NCBI GenBank assembly: GCA_963575745.1
Contig: CAUYUJ010014186.1
Location: forward strand, 102,001-166,000
Length of the DNA stretch: 64,000 bases
From: Prorocentrum cordatum
Taxonomy: Eukaryota; Sar; Dinophyceae; Prorocentrales; Prorocentraceae
Direction of reading: 5' to 3'
The translations under genes were made by a program, and so were the position numbers. Positions 40,000 to 49,403 of this stretch are shown one piece after another. Position 1 is the stretch's first letter. Each line of letters begins with the position of its first letter. The notes beneath the pieces were generated by a model, which searched no databases, was not told the DNA's origin, and was given only the letters and a program-made list of their open reading frames with translations.

Positions 40000-40548
40000 G
40001 CATTGGCCAGGGGGGTCACGGCTCAGGCGCACAAGGAACACCACCTCCTATGGACGGGTGGTCTCGACCATCTTGACGAATTCGACCATCTTCGGTTTAC
40101 ACCCACGTACGACTTCGATGGTGAGGACCTCGACCTGGTAGGGTTTGGTGTTTCTTCCACCGACGAGGAGGATAGCGACTTCCCCACTCGCAGACCCTCC
40201 TTAACTACAACACTGCTGCGGACTACCCTGTTACATTATACATTAGCTAGCGCCCAGCCTGCCAGCGACAGGGTGAGTCGGAGCGCGGTGGCCACCCATC
40301 ACGCCCAAGGTAACCGGCCCTTTCATTCTGGCCACCAGGGTTCCGACCATGGTGGCTGCCAGCCGCGGAGTGACGGCCACCAGGTCAGCGGGAACGCCCC
40401 ACGCACGGATCGCAGGCAAGCGCACATGCAACACTTCACGGCGGCGAACTGCCAGCCGCAAAAGGACCGCGGGAACACTTTTCACCGCCAGCAGCAATCC
40501 TGCAGCAGACCTCCCGGCCCGCTGCCGCCATGGGGTACCTTTCCGTGA
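40000..40548 (+). CDS. Downstream ORF of the element, acidic then His/Gln-rich
   Basis: The frame is open from 39481 to TGA at 40546-40548; the protein-like part starts near 40040. It reads LDHLDEFDHLRFTPTYDFDG, then EDLDLVGFGVSSTDEEDSDF, then a Thr/Leu-rich bridge and a basic His/Gln/Ser-rich end. It overlaps in another frame with the next ORF (40349-40702). No domain recognised. Confidence 0.35.
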   Translation, partial: ALARGVTAQAHKEHHLLWTGGLDHLDEFDHLRFTPTYDFDGEDLDLVGFGVSSTDEEDSDFPTRRPSLTTTLLRTTLLHYTLASAQPASDRVSRSAVATHHAQGNRPFHSGHQGSDHGGCQPRSDGHQVSGNAPRTDRRQAHMQHFTAANCQPQKDRGNTFHRQQQSCSRPPGPLPPWGTFP

Positions 40549-40702
40549 TAACATCCTTCTTCCACGCTCAACGGGCGCCACGGGCTGCCGCGGGGGACGT
40601 CCCAGATCGGCGTTCTTCATGTGTCCTAAGTGCTGCATCGCGCAAAGCAAAGAGCGTGTAGCGGCAGCGCTTTTGTCCCGGGGGCGCAGATGGGCCCCAT
40701 AG
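40349..40702 (+). CDS. Small basic ORF with CxxC pair, overlapping
   Basis: ATG at 40349, 117 codons. It starts MVAASRGVTATRSAGTPHAR and has an Arg/Ser/Thr-rich middle and FFMCPKCCIAQSKERVAAAL near the end. The Cys-Pro-Lys-Cys-Cys group could bind metal. It is an alternative to the overlapping frame; only one is likely real past 40349. Confidence 0.3.
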   Translation: MVAASRGVTATRSAGTPHARIAGKRTCNTSRRRTASRKRTAGTLFTASSNPAADLPARCRHGVPFRDNILLPRSTGATGCRGGRPRSAFFMCPKCCIAQSKERVAAALLSRGRRWAP

Positions 40703-40961
40703 CGGCCTGTTCACCGCCGCCCGCCCTTTTTTTCCAGACGGGGTCCGCGGGACCGCGCCAGGGGGGAGGACACACCACCACCCATGATACATGCACGCGG
40801 CACCTCCCGCGCGAAAAAGCCGGCCCGCGCGGCGCTCGTAGCCGCGGGGCGCGGCGTCTGACGAATTTTGGTTCGTCCCACCGTTGCGATCGCCCCTTGC
40901 CTCTGGCTCCCATCTCCCTTTCCCTCTCCTTCCGTTTCCCCTCCTTCCGCCCGTTCTCCAG

Positions 40962-41085
40962 GAGCGACGGGATCCCTCGGTTCCAAGTGCCTCCACAACG
41001 CTTGGAGCTACTCCACGAGACTCCTGTCTCCACGGAAGGTCCATGCGTGATGCGGGCAGATATGGCGATGTTGTTTCGGGAGTGA
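40962..41085 (+). CDS. Terminal exon, unknown protein
   Basis: A 55-base pyrimidine tract ends CCGTTCTCCAG| at 40961. The frame then reads SDGIPRFQVPPQRLELLHET, then PVSTEGPCVMRADMAMLFRE and TGA at 41083-41085. Forty residues, helical and of mixed charge. The acceptor, tract and composition make this one of the clearer terminal exons in the window. The overlapping minus frames are rejected as shadows. Confidence 0.55.
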
Positions 41086-42247
41086 AACAGGTTGTGAAGA
41101 GGAGGAGGAGCAGGAGGAAACGACGTGTGCAGGTTTGGGAGGGGGGAGGAATGTGGGGCGAAGGTTACCACCGCATGCCTGATGGCATCACGGCCTGATC
41201 CATGAGGCACGCGGACTACTCCTGGGCAGTTCATTCATCGATATTTACCGGGGTCTTTCTACAGCGTGGCACGCCGAAGAAGAGAGATGTGCAAGACTCA
41301 TCAGCCACATGCACTTATGTCAGCGTACGGCGCCCTCCTGCATATTGGAACACACACACACACGAGTGTGCCTCCTTCTCTCCTCTCATTCGCCTTCCAC
41401 TCCCCTCCCCTCTCCTCTTCCACCCTTTTTCCATTCCTTTTATCTTCATTCGCCAAGGATCTATGTCGACCCGAACGATCCGGCACAATGTCGATACCAG
41501 CCAGCCCAATCCGATTTGAGGTAGATGTTCCGACGATCCGTTGCGGCCAGATGATTCCATGGCGCAGTTGTGTCTCCCAGCACGGCTGATCCAATTCGAT
41601 GTATTGGCTTACGCCGCACCGCCGACCCCTTGGGGCGGCAGCAAGAGTGAAAGACAGAATTCGCGGAACGTGCGCGATCGCTTGGCAATCTTGGGGTTTC
41701 GGCTTGTCCTAAGTAGCGTGTGGGGTTCAAGGGGGGCCTTGTAGGGGATTGTTTTGTATGATATCTCAAATGCCCAGGGCGCAAAAGGACGCTTCCCGTT
41801 CTTGTCCGGTCAGGTTCCTGTCGATCCCGTGCGGATGCAGCCAGATCCGACCCACATCCCGAGTCGATCCGGTTTTTCGGTTCAGCGCCGCTTGATCTTG
41901 CTCTGCTCAGGTCATCCCAAGGGCGCCGACGGGAGCTCCGAGGGGCGACTGGCACCAGGGTTAAGTCGGGCCCGTTCCTCTACAGGGGGAACATTCAAAC
42001 AAAGTCAAAAATTGTCCAGGGATTTGTTTTGAGTATGTTTTGACCATTTTGGAGTATCCTTCACATATTTTTTATTTTTCGTCGAGAATCCCCCTGTAGG
42101 GGGACACGCCCGACTTCAGGGTGGAAGCAGCGGCCCCCAGTCGTCGATTCCTCGCCGACCGGGGCCTGGAGGCCCGCGGATCTGCGGTTGTACTGTCAGA
42201 GACCTGTCGCCGAGTGCTCGGCGACGCGGCGTCGATTCTGGACCGTC
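41086..42247. other. No clear gene, holds diverged CGATCC-rich repeats
   Basis: 41455-41620 and 41805-41910 are diverged copies of the CGATCC family (markers CGATCCGTTGCGGCCAGATG and CAGATCCGACCCACATCCCG). A short (CA)n lies at 41351-41362. Frames here look compositional. Confidence 0.4.
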
Positions 42248-42497
42248 GTTTCTGTGGTCACTGATTTTGGTGTGCCCGACCCAGCGGTCCAACGTAGTGA
42301 AAAAATCAAGATGGAGGTTTTTCGCAGTTTTTGGCCTCCAGGGGCCCTCGCCGGGCCTCGGGACCGTCAAAAAACTACTCAGGATGAAAAACTCGTCCTG
42401 GGGAATGGGTCGAGACTTCCGGTTACCCCGTATTGAACAAATCACGACATCGGATCTCTGGGTTTCTGTGGTCACTAATCTTGGTGTGCCCGACCAG
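42248..42497 (+). repeat. Best D1 element between 31-bp direct repeats
   Basis: TCTGTGGTCACTGATTTTGG plus TGTGCCCGACC (42251-42281) recurs with two changes at 42463-42493. Between them is the cleanest D1 copy: GGAGGTTTTTCGCAGTTTTT, GGCCTCCAGGGGCCCTCGCC, GGGACCGTCAAAAAACTACT, CAGGATGAAAAACTCGTCCT and GGGGAATGGGTCGAGAC. Confidence 0.65.
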
Positions 42498-42508
42498 CCA
42501 CACGCCAG

Positions 42509-42652
42509 GAGCACCCTGGGGTGCGGTTCAACGTGATGGCCATTGCGTCCCTCGCGAAGGCCATGGCCGAGGCCAACATCGTGAACAAAGCGCTCTCCAC
42601 GAAGGAGGGGTCGCAGTCCTCCTCGTCATTCCCAGACCTCCTTGCGCTGTGA
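42509..42652 (+). CDS. Terminal exon, unknown protein
   Basis: After CCACACGCCAG| (42508) the frame reads EHPGVRFNVMAIASLAKAMA, then EANIVNKALSTKEGSQSSSS, FPDLLAL and TGA at 42650-42652. Forty-seven residues with a clear amphipathic helix and strong G/C third positions. An internal ATG at 42524 could start a shorter ORF. An AAG-rich tract (42655-42690) follows. The acceptor has little pyrimidine tract, because a D1 flank repeat lies directly upstream. Confidence 0.5.
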   Translation, partial: EHPGVRFNVMAIASLAKAMAEANIVNKALSTKEGSQSSSSFPDLLAL

Positions 42653-42794
42653 ACAAAAAGAAGAAGAAGACGAAGAAGAAGAAGAAGAAGAGAGCAAAAC
42701 CACCGGAGCGTTTGCCCAAACAATCAGTTGAACGGGATAGAGTTGTAATCGTAGCTAATTCCAGTCGGGGGACGAGCTCGCACCGTCATCCTCA

Positions 42795-44930
42795 AGAGTG
42801 GTCTGGGCCGTTTCGCCCGAGATCACAACTTTCGATTCTAAGTTGGCCAGGATCGGGCGGTTCGCCTGAGACATCCTCGCAACTCTGGACTCCGAGATGC
42901 GGCGCGCGAAGTGGTCCGGCCCGTTTCGCCCGAGAAATCTTTGCAATTCTGAGCTCCGAGACGCCGCGCGCGAGGTGGCCCAGCGCGTTTTGCTTGAGAT
43001 ATCCTTGCGCTCCTGAGTTTGAAGAGGCCGCGTGCGAGGTGGTCCAGCGCGTTTCGCCTGAGACATCCTCGCAACTCTGGGCTCCGAGATGCTACGCGAG
43101 AAGTGGTCTGGTCCGTTTCCCCTGAGACATCCTTGCAACTTGAGCTCCGAGATGCTGCGCGCGAGGTGTTCAAGACCGTTTCTCCTGAGACATTCTCGCA
43201 ACTCTGGTCTCCAAGACGCCGCTCGCGAGGTGGTCCGGTGCGTTTCGCCTGAGACATCCTCACAAGTTTGAGCTCTGGGATGTCGCCCGCGACATGGTCC
43301 GGGGTGTTTCGCCTGAGACATCCTCGCAACTCTGAGCTCCGAGCTGCCGCGCGCCAGGAGGTCGGGCGCGTTTCGCCTGAGACATTCTCGGAACTCTGGG
43401 CTCCGAGATGTCGCGCTTGAGGTGGTCCGGCGCGTATCGCCTGAGACATCTTCGTTATTTTGAGCTCGGAGATACTGCGCGAGAGGTGGTCAGGTCCCTT
43501 TCTCTTGAGACATCCTCGCAAGGTTGATCTCCAAGATGCCGCTCGCGATGTGGACAAGACGGTTTCGCCTGAGACATCTTCTGGCTTCCAAGACGCCGCG
43601 CTTGAGGTGGTCTGGCGCGTTTCGCTTGATACCTCCTCGCAACTCTGAACTCCGAGCTGCCGCGCGCGAGGTGGTCCAGCGCTTTTCGCCTGAGACATCC
43701 TTGTAACTCTGAGCTCCGAGATGCCGCACGCGAGGTGGTCTAGCGCGTTTCGCCTGAGACATCCTCGGAACTCTTAGCTCCGAGATGCCGCTCGCGAGGT
43801 GGTCCGGCGCGTTTCGCCTGAGACATTTTCGTCCTTCTGAGCTCAGAGATGCTGCGCGATAGGTGGGCCGGGGTGTTTCGCCTGAGACATTCTCGCAAGT
43901 TTGAGCTCCGAGCTGCCGCTCGCGAGGTGGTCAAGAATGTGCCTGAGACATCCTCGCAACTATGGCTTTCCAAGACGCCGCGCTTGAGGTGGTCCGGCGC
44001 GTTTCGCCTGAGACATCCTCGCATCTCTGAGCTCCTAGCTGCCGCGCGCGAGGTGGTCCAGCCCTTCTCTTGAGACATTCTCGGGACTCTGGGCACCGAG
44101 GGAGCTGAGGGAGGAGGGAGGAGGGTCAGACAAAAACGAACCAGTTGATTATATTTATGCTGTTGAATTGTGCTCTGGGAGGTGTCTGGGCGCCGTCTGA
44201 TCCATCCTCGCATGCCTTGCTCGAGGTGGTCTGGCACGTTTCGCCTGAGACATCCTGAGCTCCGAGATGCAGCGCGCGAGTTGGTCCGGGGCGTTTCGTT
44301 TCGTCTGAGACATCCACCCATTTTTGGGCTCCGAGCGAGAGGAGGGAGGAGAGAGGAGGGGTCAGATCCAAACGAACCGTTTGATTACAATTCCATTGAC
44401 GAATTGCGCTCTGGAGAGAGTCTGGGCGCCGCCCGATCCATCCTCGCATGCCGCTCGAGAGGTGGTCCAGCGCGTTTCGCCTGAGACATCCTCGCAACTC
44501 AGGGGTCTGGGACGCCGCGCGCGAAGTGGTCTGTCACGTTTTGCTTGAGAAGTCCATGCAACTATGGGATCCAAGACGTCTCGTGCGAGTTGATCCAGCG
44601 CGTTCCGCCTTAGACATCCTCGTAGATCTGAGCTCCGAGTTGCCGCTCGCGAGGTGGTCCGGCGCGCATCCTCGCAATTCTGGGCTCCGAGAGGCAGGAG
44701 GGAGGAGGGAGGAGGGGAGAGGCTTTTCTGTTGTCGACTTGTACCCCATCCTCGCAACTCTGAACTTTCAGATGTCGTGCGCGAAGTGGCTCATGTCGTT
44801 TTGCGTCAGACATCCTCGTAACTGGGCTCCGAGATGCGACGCGCGAGGTGGTCCTGCGCGTTTCGTCCGAGACATGGTTGCAATTCTGAGCTCCGAGACG
44901 CCGCTCGCGAGGGCGACCGCTGGTTTCGCC
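42795..44930 (-). repeat. 64-bp satellite, about 30 units
   Basis: Each unit contains CCTGAGACATCCTCGCAACT, CTGAGCTCCGAGATGCCG, CGCGCGAGGTGGTCC and GGCGCGTTTCG. Measured unit lengths are 63-64 bases. On the minus strand all three frames are free of stops in most units, giving peptides such as ARMSQAKRAGPPRARHLGAQ, CEDVSGETRQTTSRAASRSS and GCLRRNAPDHLARGISELR in rotation. Two inserts of another repeat interrupt it at about 44095-44211 and 44340-44440. Confidence 0.95.
44095..44440 (+). repeat. Two copies of a dispersed element of about 80 bp inside the satellite
   Basis: AAACGAACCGTTTGATTACA and GAATTGCGCTCTGG (44362-44415) and a diverged copy (AAAACGAACCAGTTGATTAT, GAATTGTGCTCTGG at 44140-44185) both follow GGAGGGAGGAG and a GGGTCAGA word. 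Both are followed by GTCTGGGCGCCG(C/T)C. A third copy is at 50513-50590. Confidence 0.65.
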
Positions 44931-45690
44931 GACCGCTGGTTTCGCCCGGCAGGTTTCGCCCGGCTGGTTTCGCCGCCCGGCGAAACCAGTTCCGTCGGCA
45001 AAACCAGCTCCGTCGGCGAAACCAGCTGCAGTCGGCGAAACCAGCTGCCGTCGGCGAAACTGTCCGACCCGACCCGCCCGCTAGGGTCCGACCGCCCGAC
45101 CCGACCCGCCCGTTAGGGTTCGCGCGTGCTCAGCCCACTTCAATGTCCCGCCCGCCCGACCCGACCCGCCCGTTAGGGTCCGCCCGTCAGGGTCCGCCCG
45201 CCCGACCCGACAGGACCCGCCCGCTAGGGTCCGCTCGCCCGACCCGACCCGTCCGTCAGGGTTCGCGCGTGCTCGGTCGAGCGCACCCCACACTTTAAAT
45301 GTCCCGCCCGCCCGACCCGACCCGCCCGTTAGGGTCCGCCCGCCCGACCCGACCCGCCTGGTAAGAAGGTTCGCGCAAACTTGGTAGAGCGTGCCCCACA
45401 TTTTAATGTCTCGTCCGCCCGACCCGACCCGCCCGTCAGGGTCCGCCCGCCCGACCCATCCCGACCTGCCCGCTAGGGTCCGCCCGCTCGACCCGACCCG
45501 CCCGCTAGGGCTCGCGTCGGCGAAACCGGTGCCAACGAAACCAGCGCCGGCGAAGCCAGCCGCCGGCGAAACCAGCGCCAGCGAAACCAGCGCCGGCGAA
45601 ACCAGCGCCGGCGAAACCAGCGCAGGCGAAACCAGCCGTCGGCGAAACCAGCGGGGCGAAACCAGCGCCGGCGAAACCAGCTCATGCGCG
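44905..45690. repeat. CCCGACCCGACCCGCCCG satellite with 15-bp GGCGAAACCAGCGCC repeats at both ends
   Basis: 44905-45060 and 45505-45690 are runs of GGCGAAACCAGC(T/G)CC(G/C)TC-type units, the first partly in reverse (CCGCTGGTTTCGCC). 45060-45505 is a repeat of about 31-33 bases, CCCGCCCGACCCGACCCGCC plus CGTTAGGGTCC, with two longer inserts containing TTCGCGC...GCTCGG. All Pro/Arg/Asp-rich frames are compositional. Confidence 0.9.
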
Positions 45691-46065
45691 CGCGAGGTGG
45701 TCCAAACAGTTTCGCTTGAGACATCCTCGCAACTCTGATCTTCGAGATGCCGCTCGCGAGGTGGTCTGGCCCGTTTCGCCTGAGACGTCCTCGCAAGTCT
45801 CTGCTCCGAGACGCCGCTCGCGAGGTGTTCTGGCGCGTGTCGCCTGCGACATCCTTGCAATTATTTGCCCCAAGATGCGGCGCGCGAGGTGGTCTGGCGC
45901 GTTTCGCGACATCCTCGCCTCTCTGGGCTCCGAGATGTTACGCCCGATGTGATCCTGCGCGTCTCGCCTGAGACATCCTCGCAATCTGGGGTACGACAAG
46001 TTGCACGTGAGGTGGTCCAGCCTCCAGCCCGTTTCGCTGGAGACATCCTCGCAATTCCGGGCCCC
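45690..46065 (-). repeat. 64-bp satellite, second block of about six units
   Basis: Same unit and orientation as 42795-44930. It resumes directly after the 15-bp GGCGAAACCAGC array and ends near GGCCCCGCAAACAGCG. Confidence 0.9.
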
Positions 46066-46518
46066 GCAAACAGCGCAGGGACTGATGCCCTGAACTTGCA
46101 TCAGCTCGGGCCCCAATGCTGCGGGCAAGTGTTGGTGCCGGTCGCAGTGAAGGGCAGATTGTGCAGCGCAGTATGAGAACAGTGCAGCTTTTTCAAAACA
46201 GGGAGGGGCACACACAATGAGACAGCGAGGCAGGCGGTCCTTGGTTGTCTCTTTATGCAGTGTCCCTGACACGCAAAGAAAACAGCAAACCTGAGGCGGG
46301 AAGAAGTCGTCGGCCCCCAGACGGCACGAGAACGAGACGGCGGATGAAACAGCGCCGATCTTCGCACTGAGACTCAGGGGAGGAGGTACTGCAGAATAAC
46401 ATTTCCTGCCAGCCAGAGTGGCTTGCCTCATCTAAGTGCCGCAATCTTAGTCCGAGCATGCGTACTGCCGTCATTTTCTGCTTGGTTGTCTGCACGCCAG
46501 CACAGCCCTCGACATCCC

Positions 46519-46854
46519 ATGCAGTGCCAAGCAGAGGTACACGGGCGAAGGGACGTGAACTTGCGGGTGCGGCATCGCAGGTCGCTCAAGGAAGGGGGGC
46601 CTTCGCACGTGTTGTGTGCTGTCAGTTGCACCAATACCACTGGCTGCGGTCACTTGGGACCCTGGCCAGAGAGCATGAGAGAGGCATGCGGCAGGCTGGC
46701 AGCTGCCGTAGAGCTGCTCAACCTGGCGGGGGGGATAGCTCTGTGTGGAACAGGTGTGGCCTCGCACGTGTGGTGCGCTTTCGGGTGCACCATCAGTCCC
46801 GGCTGGGCTCCCGCGGGCCTTTGGCAAGTGAGCAGTCGAGAGGTGTGCGTCTGA
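46519..46854 (+). CDS. Hypothetical protein with duplicated Cys-containing segment
   Basis: ATG at 46519, 111 codons, TGA at 46852-46854. After a basic start (MQCQAEVHGRRDVNLRVRHR) it reads SHVLCAVSCTNTTGCGHLGP then WPESMREAC. About 55 residues later a diverged copy follows: SHVWCAFGCTISPGWAPAGL, then WQVSSREVC. The duplication is also visible in the DNA (TCGCACGTGTTGTGTGCTGT / CTCGCACGTGTGGTGCGCTT). An overlapping frame from 46458 (MRTAVIFCLVVCTPAQPSTS) resembles a signal peptide but its continuation is Arg/Gln-rich. Which frame is used is uncertain. Confidence 0.35.
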   Translation: MQCQAEVHGRRDVNLRVRHRRSLKEGGPSHVLCAVSCTNTTGCGHLGPWPESMREACGRLAAAVELLNLAGGIALCGTGVASHVWCAFGCTISPGWAPAGLWQVSSREVCV

Positions 46855-47093
46855 CTATGCGGGACGCTGATCATTTCTTGGAGTTTGTACAACTCGATGC
46901 GTCAACATCGGTGCATCAGCAAGAGAAGGCGGGGGGTGGGAAGCGGCAGCGGCTTGCTCTATCGAACAGACCCTGCCGGAAAGATGTACCTGCAGCCGCT
47001 TGCGCTACGGCGAGGTGTGCTCTGACTTTTGCAGCATTTGCCCTCCTGTGTGCACGTGCGTGCTCGCGGTTCCTGGCAATTCGAGCCCGAACC

Positions 47094-47414
47094 TCATCCG
47101 ACATCTGCACAGGCTGTGGATGAGGGGGGCGTGGGTGCCGAGCTTGGGGGTCCCAAAATTGGCTCGCCCAAGAAAGATTGAGCATCAATGTATTCGTGCT
47201 CCTCGTCCGCCTTAGGTGGCCCTGGCGGCCTTGGCGTGGCAGTGGGGTCTGAGACGTCACCACCCTGTTCGTTCCGTGTTGCTGTAGGCTCGGGCGGGTA
47301 ACAACTATTGATTTCGGGATCGGCCCGTCGGGTCCGAGTCGCACGCGACACAAAACCGTGGACCCATTCTTCGCACTGCCCCTTGTACGAACCCCACGAT
47401 ACATAACCTTTCAA
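47094..47414 (-). CDS. C-terminal coding segment of a minus-strand gene, unknown function
   Basis: The minus frame reads GYVSWGSYKGQCEEWVHGFV, then a basic Ser/Arg/Thr segment, SCYPPEPTATRNEQGGDVSD, then a Pro-rich part and EEHEYIDAQSFLGEPILGPP, ending TACADVG with TGA at 47094-47096. It continues upstream without a stop to about 47455 (GKAKEIRDALLKG). A folded helical start followed by a disordered Pro/Ser tail is typical of a real C-terminus. No ATG, so probably an exon or broken gene. Family not recognised. Confidence 0.45.
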   Translation of the reverse strand: MKGYVSWGSYKGQCEEWVHGFVSRATRTRRADPEINSCYPPEPTATRNEQGGDVSDPTATPRPPGPPKADEEHEYIDAQSFLGEPILGPPSSAPTPPSSTACADVG

Positions 47415-47484
47415 AAGCGCATCGCGGATCTCTTTTGCTTTCCCCCATACGTATCTTCAGGCACCGTATCGTTGCAATTTCTGG

Positions 47485-47727
47485 TCAACATCGCATGAGC
47501 GAATCGATCATGCGATCTGTGAACCTCTTACATCGTCGGTCTGGGTAGGTCTTCTTCTTGGCGGTCCCCGGTTGTCTGCGAGTAACGTCGTAGCGCAGCA
47601 ATTGTTCATGCCCTCTCTTTTCATGTGAGCACCTGCCTCTGCCGTCCGTATCCAATAGCCTATTGTGTGAGCCTGGAACACGTCCACAATCTTGTTTGGT
47701 GCTCTGGACGACTGACCGTGGTCTCAC
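47485..47727 (-). pseudogene. Minus-strand coding fragment
   Basis: The convincing part is the end of this frame: YDVTRRQPGTAKKKTYPDRR then CKRFTDRMIDSLMRC and a stop at 47485-47487. In a neighbouring frame NKIVDVFQAHTIGYWIRTAE is also protein-like, so the frame probably changes near 47620. It lies just upstream, on the minus strand, of the 47094-47414 segment. Confidence 0.3.
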
Positions 47728-47868
47728 TGATCAACATCGAGTGCAACGTGAAGGACGTCACAGACTGGATACGCCAATCCTATGGTTGTGGGTGTTCCAG
47801 CCATCAGCTTGTACCGACTGTGAGGTGCGCGGCGAAGAGTGTGACCATCGTTTCTAGCAGTGCGTTCC

Positions 47869-48585
47869 CTACCCACACCTGTTCCATCTGTCGTGGTGTG
47901 AGTGCAACCTTTCCCCAATAACCGTCATGCGTCCGTCATGGGGATGGGCCGATACCTTCAGGCTACCTCGCGGCAGACACTGCGTCACGTGGTGGGCCCA
48001 CTCCCGACGAAACGAACAGCTTCGCCAGTTCATGTTCCTTTCATCTGCCAAGTATGTCAGCATTCATCATGCCACCGAGCGTCGCATGATGAAAGTACAA
48101 CAACAGCACAGTCGGGCAAGGTAGTGTGCCCATTCCACTTGTCCCTGAATATCCCCTCCCTGCCGTCGACCACAGTACAGGTTCCGCACATAGTACTCTA
48201 CACGTCGCACTGTACATGGGATGGGGTCTGCAGACACGCCTGTATACTGTTCCAGAAGAATCGAATGCGCTGTATGCTTTTCCGTAGTCTGATGAGCTTG
48301 TGGCGGAGCAGGCGGCGGTGTTGGCAGCGGTGGCGGCGGTGGTAAGCAATCGGCGTCCAGATCGGTCTCCGCCGTGCGTGTTTTAACCGTTTGCTGCGTT
48401 CTTGCCGCCATTATTCGGTCGACTTCGGGCTCCAGGGCCCCCGACGCCCACATGGTCCTGGGATCACCACGTGCCGCCTCGAAAGCCGAGCTCCTCCTTT
48501 GAGCAAACCCTCCTGGGTCCCTACTTCGGCATGCTCCAAATGATATCCTGGGTTCTGTCCCGTGGCAAGTAGGACATACATGCAT
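47869..48585 (-). pseudogene. Minus-strand coding segment with two in-frame TGA codons
   Basis: From 48585 the frame reads MHVCPTCHGTEPRISFGACR, SSAFEAARGDPRTMWASGAL, EPEVDRIMAARTQQTVKTRT, a Pro-rich linker, then TVRRVEYYVRNLYCGRRQGG and EWAHYLARLCCCCTFIMRRS, Val-Ala, then TGA TGA (48064-48069). It resumes in the same frame: MLTYLADERNMNWRSCSFRR and EWAHHVTQCLPRGSLKVSAH to TAG at 47869-47871. The coding-like reading on both sides of the double stop implies point mutations or a short intron. CPTCHG may bind metal. Family unknown. Confidence 0.4.
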
Positions 48586-48830
48586 CTCGGCGAGACCGAA
48601 GCGAAACTATAAATTAGACATGCCCAGTTGTGGAACACCATTAGGCATGCCTGGCATCGCCTGTCTGGGGGCGCATATGCACGTGCCAGGTCGGTCTGTC
48701 TACGATGCCTGCGTGCCACATGTACCCGATTCGCTGTGCCAGATTCCCTAGCACTTCACGGGCAGATTGCGATACTTACCCGGACCGTCAGTGCATCACT
48801 AAGGATACCTTTGCATTCAGTGTATACCCG

Positions 48831-49403
48831 CTATGGCACACCGACAAGTCTTACTGCATCAATGAGATTTGTGGGAATTTGTTCGATTGTGTTTGCACGC
48901 ATGTCTGCCTGCGCTGCGCATAGAGAGCTTGCCCTCGTAGTCGTTCCCAGGCTGACGGGCTCCTCTTTGCAAGTGCATCCCAAGGCCCCGTGTCTGAACG
49001 CGGCGGCGGCGCAGGCGCGGCTCGCAGAGTGCAGCCACTCTAAATCTTCCAGTAGGAGACTCAACTCTTCGCCCATGTTTGTGGGTCTTTGGCCGTGGAT
49101 GTCAAAAAAACGTCCGTGACCTCGCGGGGGCCGCTGTTGCTGCGGGCCCCGCTCCCGGCAACGCAGAGGCGAGAAGGGGGCCACTGAGGAGCAACGATCC
49201 ATACAGTCGTAACTTGGATGCTCGCAAGAGTAGTATCGGTGACGGTCGTTGGAGTTTAGCCAATGCCATTTGGTCGGACGATAATGATTCGTTCTCGACG
49301 TTGCTCGCGCGGGCAGCCGCACGATATAGACACCTTCATGAGATCGATCCCGCGGCTGTTTCGGTTCCCTGGCAGACAGGGCAGGCCAGCCGCTGCATTG
49401 CAC
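48831..49403 (-). CDS. Minus-strand coding segment, unknown protein
   Basis: A 190-codon minus frame. The best part is from about 49130 down: GRFFDIHGQRPTNMGEELSL, LLEDLEWLHSASRACAAAAF, RHGALGCTCKEEPVSLGTTT, then RASSLCAAQADMRANTIEQI and PTNLIDAVRLVGVP with a stop at 48831-48833. The upstream half (49150-49403) is less protein-like. It could be the 5' part of the same minus-strand gene as the segments at 48.6-47.1 kb. Confidence 0.4.
   Translation of the reverse strand: MQCSGWPALSAREPKQPRDRSHEGVYIVRLPARATSRTNHYRPTKWHWLNSNDRHRYYSCEHPSYDCMDRCSSVAPFSPLRCRERGPQQQRPPRGHGRFFDIHGQRPTNMGEELSLLLEDLEWLHSASRACAAAAFRHGALGCTCKEEPVSLGTTTRASSLCAAQADMRANTIEQIPTNLIDAVRLVGVP

Noticed and set aside
45060-45505. 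GTTAGGGT words as telomeric repeat
   Set aside because: The word is part of a longer GC-rich 31-33 base unit and never forms TTTAGGG tandem arrays.
42795-46065. Regular 64-bp repeats as a CRISPR array
   Set aside because: Units are contiguous without unique spacers, drift gradually and lie in a eukaryote-type context with no cas-like genes.
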